From assembly GCA_032871835.1 (NCBI GenBank), contig CM065295.1, positions 69,868,687 through 69,932,686 of the forward strand: 64,000 bases of DNA, given 5' to 3'. The notes below the pieces were generated by a model. That model was not told where the DNA came from. It saw nothing but the letters and a program-made list of their open reading frames with translations, and did not search any database. Shown piece after piece: positions 47,132 to 58,532 of this stretch (positions are counted from its first letter, which is position 1; the number at the start of each line of letters is the position of its first letter). The translations under genes and the position numbers were made by a program. The DNA is from Dipteronia dyeriana (lineage: Eukaryota > Streptophyta > Magnoliopsida > Sapindales > Sapindaceae).

Positions 47132-49260
47132 GTCAATTGTAATTTTTTTCTTATTAATGAGTCAGGCTATACCAACTTAAAATTGTGACTTAAACATCTC
47201 AATCACCTATGTTCTTGTAATCTAAGAGTTGTATACGATCAAATCTCAACCATTGGATTAAAAGTACATGAATGATTGAGATGTTAAAACAAAAAATTTA
47301 AATCACAAATTTAAGTTGATTTAGTTTAACCCTTATTAAAATTACACTTGCTCAATTATATCGTAACTAATTTTATTATATCTTTAAAATATTCTCCCTC
47401 TCCAAATCTTACTTATCTCACCCTAGTATTGTAATATAATGTCATGCTTTTAATAAGTTATTTATATAGCTTTTGTTTTTTTTATAAAAAAATTGTGTTG
47501 ATTTATATAAATAAAACATGTCAAATAAACATAGTCATATGTTTATGTTTAATTATTAAGAAGTTTTATCAATCACACTTTTATAATTTTAACAATTTAA
47601 ATGGTTTTTTGATATTAGAAAAAGACTAGGATAATTTTTAATAGTGAAATTTCATCATCTTAAATTAATTGTACAAATTAAAAAATTTATCTGAAAATAA
47701 TTAATGTTTTAAAACATAAACAATATTTTTTTAATTAACCTCTAAAATATATATCGATTTAATTTATTATTTCACCGTATTCTAGAACATAATCCTAAAT
47801 CCGTCTCTAAACAGAAGAAGTGTATTACCGGATCAATCAGATTGTCAATACAATACAAGAGATAGATAGTCGGTTTATGAATGTTGGAAAAACCGAACAA
47901 GAAATAAACTTTATATAGGGTGACTAACTATTATTAGAATCTAACGGTCCAAATTGGGTGCCTTTCTTTGCAAATTTTCATTCTTTTTAAGGGTAAAATT
48001 GGAACTCTATACATTTTACTACAGCAATCTCACACTGTTACATCACTTTTGTTTAATTGTCGAGGGAAAAATTACTTTAATTATGCATACATCATTAAAA
48101 TTAAACCATCGATCAATCGATTGGTCACGGTATTTAATCGTAATTGTGAAAAGTCCGATCTATTCGCAGTTTTAGGAAATATCAATCCAATTTGCGTTTA
48201 GAAGATAATAAGGTTTTACAAAAGAAATTGGTTAACTTATATTTAGAAAGGTGTTATTTTTTAAAAATAAAAATAAAAAATAAAATCGGGACAACATTTA
48301 ATTTAGATATTAATGAAAATTGTGGTGAGATTTTTTTTTTATTATTATAATAAATACAAACCAAAGTCCTTCCCTCTCTGATGTGATTGGGCTTTAAGCC
48401 AATTCCTTTTATTTATTTTTTATTATTAATCTTTTGTTTATATACCATCTGTCATCTATGAGGTTTCGAGTACAACAATTCAAACCTGATAAATGTTTTT
48501 TTTTACTGTTAAACCTTATTGAATGGTGATATTTTTTGAAGATAGTTTAAAAACAGAAGTTTTGATATAAAAGTTTAATATATGGGTTATCATGTATCAA
48601 TGTAAAGTTTAAATTTAAATTTGTAACCTTCAACATCCATATTTATTATTTAACCAATGGTTTGTAATCTACTCCCGTTTATTTAGTACACTTCATCACC
48701 CTTAGACTAAAAAGAGTCAAAAAAATGAATGTCGAAATCATAAAATTTTAAGTAATATAACATGTTCATCGATTTATAAGATATCAATAGAGATTTAGTG
48801 TAAAAAAAATAAAAAATTGAAGCCTTAATTTTAGATGGACTCAAGTAACTGTTTATGAAAATTTGATATTATAATCAAACAATAACGTAAATGACTAATT
48901 TCATAATCCGAAGAAATCGTCTTCCAATAACCAAAAAGATCTTTATACACTTGTTGCACTTTTATGGATAACGGTGGGGCAATATAAAGTGTTAAAGTTT
49001 GAATATCGATGATTTAATCAAGAGTGAAGTATTCTGTCATTAAAAAATATACCTTTATACATTTTTTTTAATTCAAATTAACAAAACATGTGTTTATCTA
49101 TAGCTTCAACATCTCGAAGTACCTAAACGGCTAAATGATTGAGCCGGCCCTGCCAATCATGATAACAACCTTTCGATGAAAATTGATTTTGATAATCAAG
49201 TGGCAAGAGTGCAAGACGGCAGGTTCAATTTCTTGTTTAGAATATATATACACGAGGTTT
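45116..49260. other. AT-rich intergenic region with an (ATT)n microsatellite
   Basis: No gene recognised. A TTA/ATT run of about 20 units spans 47070-47131. Other features are A/T homopolymers and TATATA tracts. Confidence 0.6.
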
Positions 49261-49269
49261 AAAAAGTAA

Positions 49270-50520
49270 ATAGCATTTTTTGGAGGTGACGTTTCAATAC
49301 TATTACTGTTTTTATGATTTATGTTTAAAAGACACCTATTATGATGAACGGACAAAAATGTTTCAAATAGTTGTTTCATCAGAATATTTGATTCATTTTT
49401 TTACAGTGAGAGTTATGAAATAGAGAGAGAAAGTTTCATTGAAACTCAGGCGCTACGCAGACGCATTCGGGGGTCGAGCTCCCCGCCGAGCTCCCCGCCG
49501 AGCTCGCGGTGGTTTAGCTGCCCGGTCTCGAACCCAGTAAAAGTCTCGAGCTTTTTTGGTAAGGGTTCTAGCTTTTTTGCCAAGTGCCCGAGCTTTTTCT
49601 ACTGGGTTCGAGCTTTTTTATCAAGTGCTCGAGCTTTTTTGCTAAGTGTCCGAGCTTTTTTTTACTTGATTCGAGACTTGTTGTCAAGTTAAAAAAAAGC
49701 TCGGGCACTTGGTAAAAAGTCTCGAATCAAGTGCAAAAAAGCTCGGCCACTTAGCAAAAAACTTGTGCACTTGGCAAAAAAACTCGAATCGAGCTTTTTT
49801 ACCAAGTGCCCGAGCTTTTTTGCCAAGTGCCCGAGCTTTTTTACACTTGATTCTAGACTTTTCGTCAAGTTAAAAAAAAGCTCGGGCAAGTTAAAAAAAA
49901 AAGCTCGGACACTTGGTAAAAAAGCTCGAACCCATTAAAAAAAACTTGGGCACTTGACAAAAAAACTCGAATCGAGCTTTTTTACCAAATGCCCGAGCTT
50001 TTGTTTACTTGATTCGAGCTTTTTTGACAAAAAAACTCGAAGACAAATAAAACAAACTCGGAAGAGTATAAAAAAACTCAGAATCATAGCAAAATAGCTC
50101 GGACACTAATAAAAAAGGCTCGAAGTATTTTAAAAAAGTCTCGAACAGAATATGGAGACTAAATGTTCATACAAAGATTGGGACAACAAATCATAACGAA
50201 TGGATACATTGTTAAACCACACAGAAATATATGATAATGTATAAAAGAAGATCACAAACATATGCTATTTTTTTTAACAGAATCTGGAGAGAGATAAGTT
50301 TTTTGGAGAGAGATGAGTTTTTTGGAGAGAGATGAGTTGTAGATCGATTTTCAGACAACTATTTTGGAGAGAGGAGTTATCGTTTTTAAAGTGTAGATAG
50401 AAGCACAATGAGAATAAAAATAGATTATTTAAGGGTAATTTGGGTAGTTCACCATAATAGGTGCCTTTTAAACTTAAATTATTAAAACGGTGACATCGTT
50501 ACAATACACACATAAAAATG
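49270..50520. mobile_element. Non-autonomous MULE-related element with internal GAGCTTTTTT repeats
   Basis: Left end: GTTTAAAAGACACCTATTAT at about 49322. Right end on minus: GTTTAAAAGGCACCTATTAT near 50475-50456. Roughly 50-60 bp beyond each also align, so these are imperfect terminal inverted repeats. The left-end words also occur at the left end of the autonomous-type MULE at 10.9 kb. A GC-rich island (49445-49530, CGAGCTCCCCGCCGAGCTC) and a minisatellite fill the interior. No coding sequence. Confidence 0.65.
49535..50150. repeat. Third minisatellite array with the GAGCTTTTTT core, both orientations
   Basis: About thirty units of 18-21 bp. The core GAGCTTTTTT is kept while spacers are of the type GCCAAGTGCCC. 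Unlike the arrays at 11.3 and 18.5 kb, units occur on both strands in alternating blocks, giving internal foldback potential. Confidence 0.85.
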
Positions 50521-50593
50521 TGACATATCTCACCATTTCCACTATATATATAAAATGTTTCATGCTCTTCTTAATATTTAATTTAATTCTTTA

Positions 50594-50862
50594 AAGGATA
50601 ATGGTAAACATTCAATATATTTATCTATCATTCCAATTTGATATGACAGTTGACATAATATTTCGTTGTCAGCTGCCACATCACCACAACATCATATTTT
50701 ATTTTATTTTATTTTTTATTATTATATTAAAGTACTAGATTTAAGGAATATATATATATATATATATATATATTTAATTTAATTTAATTTATTTGGGACA
50801 ACTGTCACATCAAATTGGATGTAAATGAAGAACAAAAGTATTGGATGTCTACCATTATCCTT
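50594..50862. mobile_element. MITE with 24-bp terminal inverted repeats
   Basis: Left end AAGGATAATGGTAAACATTC; right end on minus AAGGATAATGGTAGACATCC. The ends are about 269 bp apart with an AT-rich centre including (TA)n. The inner parts (CAATTTGATATGACAGTTG versus its complement) also pair. The target duplication is uncertain (TTTA on both sides at best). Confidence 0.75.
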
Positions 50863-50933
50863 ATTTAAATCTTAACAATTTCCTTTTTTTTTTGTTTATT
50901 TTTTAATAACTAAACTATAAAATGTTATCAAAA

Positions 50934-51271
50934 GGGATTTAAATCACCTGTTAAAAATGATGTCTCAATTTGTGTATAAACAACCGAATTGGATCATGTG
51001 TACAAATTTATTTTTAAATAATTTGGTTGGTTAGACAAAAATTGAGAGACCATTTTTTGACAGGTTATTTGAATCTGCTAAAAAGATTCATTCAAATCGC
51101 TTGTCAAAAAATGGTATCCCAATTTTTGTCTGACCAACCAAATTCAGTCATATTAACCACAAATTAAAAGTTTTTTTTTTTAAAATAATTAAATATACAT
51201 GATAGTGATTGACATGACTGAATTTGGTTGATTAGACACAAATTGAGATACCATTTTTATTTGAATCCCTG
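50934..51271. mobile_element. Two adjacent copies of a foldback MITE
   Basis: Copy 1 (about 50934-51078) and copy 2 (about 51083-51271) both begin with a form of GATTCAAATC.CCTGTCAAAAA, lead to CAATTTTTGTCTGACCAACC, and end with the inverse. Each is a hairpin of two arms of about 60 bp. They lie head to tail with only a few bases between. Confidence 0.7.
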
Positions 51272-52040
51272 CCAAAATCCAAATACAGTACAACAGTTGA
51301 GGGTATTATTAAAGTATAGTAAGAAAAATACAAAGCTACAAAGTATCAGTTTATGGTTACCAAGTACCAGTTTATGGTTAATGGTTACAAATGAGTTTAA
51401 GATTTTATGGAAATTTAATGACTTGAGCAGTCTATTTAAATATTTATTGTACCCACCCTCTGAACCAACTCATTGTTTTGGTTATGTTCCCACTTCCCAC
51501 TTCCCAGTGTATTCCATAATTAGATAATCTCAATAACTTCTGGTGTTGGGTTGCACTTTCATTGCAACTCTATATCTTCATGCATTTATACATGTGTAAT
51601 GTACTCTCTCCTTACAAATACTTGAGATTTTGATTTTCTCTCTTAATTGCTGCTGGTTGCTCTATTGTATTTGCAGAGGCTGCTTACTTAAAGGTTAATT
51701 AGTTATATATATTACTTATACTTATTTGATTAGTTGTTTTTATTTATTTCAGTAATCTATTCAACTCTGTTCTTATACAAGTCAGATTTCTAAAAATTGT
51801 TGTTATTATTATTATTTCATAATTAATGCAACTTGATTGTTTCTATTGTTCTCCATTTCATTTATCTTGGTGATTTTATCCTTTCCATTATCTTCATTTT
51901 ATTGGGAATTTAAGGATTGAGGCCTCTGATGATTGCTCACTGCTTTCAGTGAAGAAGGGTAGTTTGGTTGAATACGCATTGTAATGAGGCATTCATGTTT
52001 TATAGGCTCATTTTCTTTTTTACTAAAAAATAAAATAAAA
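51272..52040. other. Upstream region of gene B, probable promoter and leader
   Basis: No coding sequence. Pyrimidine-rich tracts and a TATTTGCAG acceptor-like site near 51670 suggest that untranslated leader exons could lie here. I cannot define them. Confidence 0.35.
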
Positions 52041-54458
52041 ATGGATACACAAATTCACAAGGATGTCATGCCTTGTACAGTTAGTGGAAATGACCTTTAT
52101 GTGAATATGCAGCAGACTCTGCCTGGAGTTGGTGAATTAGATCATTTGTTTTTGCATGAACTTTGATCTGGTTTTTAACCCATCATTTGTTGTCTTGTTC
52201 ATTTTTCTGCTGGGAAAATGTTCAAACAGTAGAGCTTGTTTCAGGGGCACCATGAAACTTGGTAATTTTGCTTTCTTTACTAAACCTGTAATCATTTCTT
52301 AATTGTTGCATGATCAAAAATAAAGAATGTTATAAAAATTGATTGATGATGGATTGTCCATTGTTTTGGTATCACTAACTGAAGCACTGTGTGCTTATGC
52401 TTCAAATACAAAACCAAAGTGTGACAACGAAGGTGCAGTTGTATTGCACCTAACCCAATCACATTCAGTTTCAGAAAATTGGTGACAAGCTCTTTCAAGA
52501 TTCATGTATCCAAGTTCTATCATTTGTGCCTTCTAACCTTTTAGTCTGTAGATACCTTTTTCCCTTTTGTTTTGTTGTACATGTGCTTTTGTATTTATAG
52601 TGAAGTCCTATCGCAGAATGATAAACATCTTGGTTGTAATCATACACCTTTTTGTTATTCAAAAAAATAAAAATAGAAATCTTATTATTGATAAACACTC
52701 GTGTACCTGGCAGATTACATTAAGCCTGATTTCAAGACTTTCAAATTCAGTCACAATTCTGAGGAGGTGAGAGCATTGGAGAGTGATACAATCACAAAGA
52801 GCAGTTTGCAAGTTCAAAGAAAGAAGGGAAATTTAGTCATCAATAAAAACATACCTCAGGTTAATAAATCCGTGGCTCATTATTCTGAAAATTCGGTGAT
52901 GATGGACTCTGAAACACCTGAGCTGGTTGCGTTTTATCAACAGAACAATTATGAGTTTGTTAAGGACATTTTTATGGACCCGGAAGTTGTGCCTTCACTG
53001 ATGAAGAGGTGCTTGGTAGATAATTGTGAGTTAGACCATAATAATATCTCTTGCATGCTGAATTCCGTTGTGGACATTAACAGTGATTCAACTAGTGAAA
53101 CTCTGGAGTCAGTGTCAAATGATTCCTGCAAGGATGTGATAAAAAAATGTGGCTCTGTGAACTTGGTTATGGAACACGATTCAGATGCCAAAGGTTACAT
53201 ATTACATAATTGTTCCATTGAAAAGATTGTACCTAAAACACATCTGGTTGGAGAGGTAAGATGCCTAATTTCGATCTCATATCATGCATTGTTATCTTGA
53301 TTAAAATCAATGAAATAACTTTACTAGCTGTGAATTCCCCTTTTGGTTTCGTAAGCATAGCATTAGTTTCTGTGTACACCATGTATAATCTTGGACCCTT
53401 CTGTATGGATACTTGATACAATGAAACAATTCAAGCATTCAACTGCAGATTCAAAATTATGCGATGATATTTCATCCTAGTTCTCGTAATTGGGCTAATT
53501 TGAGCATAGTTTGGCCTGTTACTGAGGATCTTAGGCCTCTATTTTCCGCATTTGCAAACAGTTTGTGAATTTTTGTTAATCTTTTTCCTAGTTACTACTA
53601 CTTGTTTTTTTTCATAATCATCTGAGAACTATTTAATATATACGCTTTATGTTACTGAAGTCTTATTTGCTCTGGTTTGATCATATTACATATGTACTCA
53701 ATTTATTATGATGACATATATAGGAAGGACTAAAAATAAGTAACTTGTTAGCAATATAGATTGTATAGAAATCGGTTAACTGATTGTGTTACTATTCATA
53801 TGAAACTATTTAAGCTCTGTTAAAAAAAAATATGTATAGGTTCCAGGTAGAGAAGCAGACTTGTCAAACTATATGGTATCCGTATCCTCTGCAACTGAAG
53901 TAATAAATGACAACAGTTCTACAAGTGAGATGGAGGAATGGCAACAAAATGCAGATTTCAAACAATTTCTTGAAACTGAAAGCACATCCAAGAAGCCTCA
54001 AGATAGTACGTTTGGAAGCCTAATAATAAATTCAAGTACTGAAAGCATTGTTGATCAAAATGTTAATGGAGAATCTGCAGATTCCTTTTCGGCTGGTTCT
54101 CTTTCGTGCCACACACCATACTCAGAGAGCATCTCTCTTCGGTCGAATAGCAGCTCTGCCAGTTCACGTTCATTTGCATTTCCCATGTAAGATATATAAC
54201 CTGTATTTAACACTACTGCATCAATTTTTTTAATATATGTATACCGAACGTCCTTACCATTGAGTCACATTTGGCGATATCAGTAGTGTATTGCATCATT
54301 GTTATTAAACCAGGTTGCTCATACTTTGCCTTTTACGACCTTTGAACAGATTACCCCCCGAATGGAATGGCAGCCCAGTGAGAATGGTGAAACCTGATAG
54401 AAGACAAATGATAAAGCATCGAAATCGGAGGATGAGTTTTCTCTGTTGTCAATTCTAA
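52041..54458 (+). CDS. Gene B: paralogue of gene A, FAFP/CCxF C-terminal motif family (gar2-like annotated)
   Basis: Exon model: 52041-52131, 52714-53255, 53840-54186 and 54350-54458, joining in phase to 362 residues. N-terminus MDTQIHKDVMPCTVSGNDLY; the middle is Ser/Asn/Asp-rich and mostly disordered-looking. The C-terminus reads SFAFPILPPEWNGSPVRM (322-339) and ends in CCQF. The last exon has the same length (109 bp) and same entry phase as in gene A, and FAFP crosses the same intron position, so the two are paralogues. A copia element starts about 100 bp after the stop, in the likely 3' UTR. Function unknown; the gar2-like label is from memory of family annotation. Confidence 0.8.
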
Positions 54459-54710
54459 CTAGTAACTGCAATTCCATCTAGCCGTAAATATTATTAGAAA
54501 TCAATGGATTGCATTTAATTAATTTATACTTGAGTTGAGAGTTATAAATAACTAGTTTTTATTAAAGTTAATGATTTTTCAAAGGAGTATTTAGTGTTCT
54601 AGTTTTACTAAATGCATGTATGGGTTAATTCCATATATTACCAGAGTCTATGTAGCGGGAGATTCATGTATGGGATATGAACCATATATAGAGAGTTCTA
54701 AAAAGACTAA

Positions 54711-55769
54711 GGTGGCGTTTGGTTACCACGGTGGAATGAGAATTGGAATAGTAATGAGAATGAGAATTGGAATGGAAAGGAATGTAAAACTGATTTCTTT
54801 GTTTGGTTGGGACTTTAGAATCAATATCTGAATCAGTAATATTTTGTTTGGTTAACAACTGAATAGAATGGAATCAACTGTATTTTGACCAAAATACCCC
54901 TAATTATAAAACATTTATAATAACATTATATATTATGGATAATAATAATAAAAAAAATATGAAAGTATATATAATATTATATTTATATATTAAATAATAT
55001 ATATTATAAAATAATTAAATATATATATAATAATATATATAGGATAATAAAATATAAAAGTATAAATTATATAATAATATATATTATAAATATTATATTA
55101 TATATTAGAAATATTGATATTATTAATATTAATATTATTATATATAAAAATATTATATATTATTATATAACGTATATAATAATATATAATATATAATATA
55201 AATAATTAGAAAATATAATATATATATTTTAGATAATAATAATAAAATTATTATATATATAAATTTAATAATAATAATATATTTTGTATAATAATAATAT
55301 AATATAAAAGTATAATATTATTTATAATATAAAAGTATAAATAATATAATTTAATAAACTTCTTTAGCTTTTCTTTCATTATTATTAGTTAGGTTTGATT
55401 TGTTTTTTATTTTGGGCTTGGGGCTTGAGATATTAAAAATATTAAAACTCTGGCCCAAAATTAGAATCCAACAATCCAGCAATCCATCAAATTTAAAAAC
55501 ATATTAAAAAAAACTCATTAAGCCTATCAAATCAATAATGCCCATTAGGTCCAAAACCGAAATGAACGAACCGATTAAAATCAAATTAGTTCAGTTCGGT
55601 TACCATTTCTTATTCGGTTTAAACTGGTTCAATTTTGGATGAACCGAAATATTTTCAGTTCAGTTAGGTTTTACCCAAAACCTTATTGAACCGAACCGTG
55701 CCCACCCCTAATATATATATATTATATAATATATGAATATATATAATATATGTAATAATATATTATATG

Positions 55770-55808
<39 letters not shown>

Positions 55809-56117
55809 GTAATAACTATTATATAATAGTATGATATTTATAATATATATATATATATAATTTTTGGAAATGAGGGTATTTTTGGAATTGAGTTGTGAGG
55901 TTATTTTTGGAAAGAAAATGTGTTAATGGAATGGAATGAGCATTCCATTGGTTTTTGGAAGGAATGCTCATTCCACCAAAATGGTGGTATCCCCATTCCA
56001 ATGGAATGCTCATTCCATTGGAATTTAACAAACCAAACAAATGGAATGAATTTCTTTCCATTCCATTCCATTCCATTCCATTCCATTCCATTCCATTCCA
56101 CCCAACCAAACACCACC
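54711..56117. mobile_element. PIF/Harbinger-like MITE inserted in the copia 5' LTR
   Basis: Ends are GGTGGCGTTTGGTT and, on minus, GGTGGTGTTTGGTT, followed by GGTGGAATG words on both sides. TAA flanks both ends (54708-54710 and 56118-56120). The 3' LTR shows the empty site, GGCTAAGTGTTATG, with a single TAA. A 3-bp TAA duplication and this terminus type fit PIF/Harbinger Tourist-like elements. It is long for a MITE (1407 bp) and holds an AT-rich core, a nested TAGGGGTGGGCA-type repeat (about 55540-55712) and a pentanucleotide array. Confidence 0.9.
56056..56100. repeat. (TTCCA)9 pentanucleotide array
   Basis: Nine perfect TTCCA units, that is (GGAAT)n on minus, just inside the right end of the MITE. 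Confidence 0.95.
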
Positions 56118-56326
56118 TAAGTGCTATGTTTGTGTGTACCAAGAAAGTGCTTAGTAATATGCACTCTCTAGAATAGTCTATGAGACTAGTATAAATAGCT
56201 AGGTGATGTACTAGTTATTCATCAAGTAACAAACAGAGAGAATACAACAAAGGAAATACGTATTCAAAGTTATTCAAAAATCCTTTTGTTGTTCTTGTTC
56301 AAAATATACACTTTATACCCAACAAG

Positions 56327-56338
56327 TGGTATCAGAGC
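56327..56338 (+). promoter_or_regulatory. Copia primer-binding site (tRNA-Met type)
   Basis: TGGTATCAGAGC, the standard initiator-Met PBS of plant copia elements, two bases after the 5' LTR. Confidence 0.9.
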
Positions 56339-56392
56339 ACGTTCGATCTTACCGGGGTGTTAGCACTCAAGCGTTAGTAGACGACAATCAAT

Positions 56393-57230
56393 ATGGCGGG
56401 TCATGGTGCTTCTCAGTCTATTCCCATCTTTGGTGGTGAGTACTACGAATACTAGAGTATCAAGATGAAGACCTTTTTTCTATCACAAAACCTTTGGAAA
56501 AAAAGGGTGACAACTCCTGTAGAAAGAAGTTCTGATGCAGCTGTTGACAAAAATGAGAAACAAAACGATGATAAGGCATTGTTGGTGCTTCAAGAAGCAG
56601 TGAGTGATGCCATTTTTCCTAGGCTGATGAGAGCCACATCTTCCAAGCAGGCGTGGGAGATTTTGTAGCAGGAATTCCAAGGGAATTCAAAGGTTAAGAC
56701 CATCAAACTTCAAAGCTTGAGAAGAGAGATGAAGAATCTCAAGATGAAGGACTTTGAGAATGCTACAGAGTATATCACTATAGTGATTGATCTTGTGAAT
56801 TAGATGAGAACATATGGAGAATTTATTACTGAACAAAGGATTGTTCAGAAGTTCTTGAAGAGCCTCACTAAAAAATATGATCATGTGGTGGCGGCCATTG
56901 AAGAATCAAATGATTGATCTACACTAACCATTATAGAACTTATGAGATCTTTATAAGCACATAAGCAGAGATTGAGTAAAGGAGTGGAGAGTCTCTGGAA
57001 AATTCCTTCCAATCCAAAGTCAACCTGGAAAATTCAAAATCAAATGACTACAAAAAGAAGAATAAATGACAGTTCAAAGGTGAAACTTCTCAAAAGAAAG
57101 ACAAAAGGAAGGCTAAACAAGATAAATATCCACCGTGCAGTACTTGTAAAAGGACCAATCATTTGGATAAAGATTGCTTTCATAAAGGGAAGCCCATGTG
57201 TACAAACTATAAGAAGTTTGGCCATAGAGA
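56393..57230 (+). pseudogene. Copia gag with zinc-knuckle region, broken
   Basis: ATG at 56393 (MAGHGASQSIPIFGGEYYEY) starts a copia gag. TAG at 56453 replaces the usual Trp. Further stops follow WEIL (56666), DLVN (about 56801) and EESND (about 56915). The region includes VKTIKLQSLRREMKNLKMKD and FLKSLTKKYDHVVAAIEES. A knuckle-like CSTCKRTNHLDKDCF lies near 57139-57185 in another frame. Confidence 0.82.
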
Positions 57231-57589
57231 AAAATATTATCGATATAAGGAGAAAGATCATCAGGCTAAATATTCTGAAGAAGATCAAGAGCATCTGTTC
57301 TTTGCTTGCCAAGCTGCAGTGGAAGACATCAATGATACTTGGTTCATTGATTTGGTTGTAGCAATCATACGGCAGCTAAAGAGAATATTTTTACTGACTT
57401 AGATCTTTCTATCAAGACTAAGGTCAATATAGGGAATTGTGACCTGGTAGAGTTCAAAAGCAAAGGCCCAATGGTTGTTTAAAAAAAGAAATGTACTAGA
57501 TTCATTAAATATGTTCTTCTGGTCCCTTCTTTAGACCAAAATCTGTTAAGTGTTGATCAGATGATGCAACATGGGTATTCTTTGCTTTG

Positions 57590-58470
57590 ATGGAAATTTA
57601 TGTAGAATCTTTGACGAGAAACATGATGTGGAGATTGCTGAGGTAAACATAGGAAGAAATAGAAACTTTCCTATTCTTTGGCATTGTTCTAAAGTTATGG
57701 CTGCTACAGTTGATGATTCTACACTTTAGCATCAAAGATTTGGATATTACAACTACAATGCATCGAGGCTTCTTCATCAAAAAGGTATGATCAGTGACTT
57801 ACCTCTAGTAGAAGTTAAGAATGTTGTTTGCGAAGGATGTATGCTAGGCAAATAACATAGACAACCTTTTCCTTATGGTAGTACATGGAGAGCCACAAAA
57901 CCTATTGAGCTTCTGCATGATGTGTGTGGTCCTTTGAGGATACCCTTTCAAAATAGAGATAGGCATCTCATGCTTTTTATAGATGATTATGCCATAATGA
58001 CATGTGTGTATTTCCTGAAAGAAAAATCTAAATTTTTTGGTTTCTTCAAGAAGTTCAACAGTTTGTAGAAACTCAGAGTGGTCACAAACTGAAAACTCTT
58101 CGAAGTGATAGAGGGACTGAGTACAAATCTCATCACTTTGATCAATTCTGTGAAGAAGAATGAGTAGAATTTCAGCTGACAGTGTCTTATACTCCACAAC
58201 AGAATGGAGTTTCTGAGAGGAAGAACATAACTGTAATAGATATGGCAAGATCTATGCTTCATGAGAAGAACTTGCCAAAAACGTTTTGGGCAGAAGCAGT
58301 TAACACTGCAGTGTACTTGCTGAATAGTGTCCTACCAAAGTTGTGCCTAATCAAACTCCAATTGAAGCTTAGAGTGGTAGACAACCTTCAGCAGGATATC
58401 TGATAGTCTTTAGTTGTGTGTGCTACATTCATGTGTCATCTTAGAAGAGAACCAAGCTGGAGGAGAAAAC
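57590..58470 (+). pseudogene. Copia GAG-pre-integrase and integrase, broken
   Basis: Pieces in order: HQRFGYYNYNASRLLHQKGM and VVCEGCMLGK (HHCC finger, near 57730-57850), ATKPIELLHDVCGPLRIPFQ, then LMLFIDDYAIMTCVYFLKEK (first Asp). After several stops and shifts comes [13 protein letters not shown] (third catalytic residue, near 58190-58230) and [19 protein letters not shown] nested LTR cuts the element at 58533. Confidence 0.85.
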
Positions 58471-58532
58471 AGAGAAGGGAATCTTTCTGGACAATAGTAT
58501 TCTTTTCAAAGTGAAAATTCCCTAAGAAAGTG

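Noticed and set aside
55819..56176. Open frames on both strands around 55.8-56.2 kb (NGMEWNGME repeats)
   Set aside because: They are translations of the GGAAT array and MITE end.
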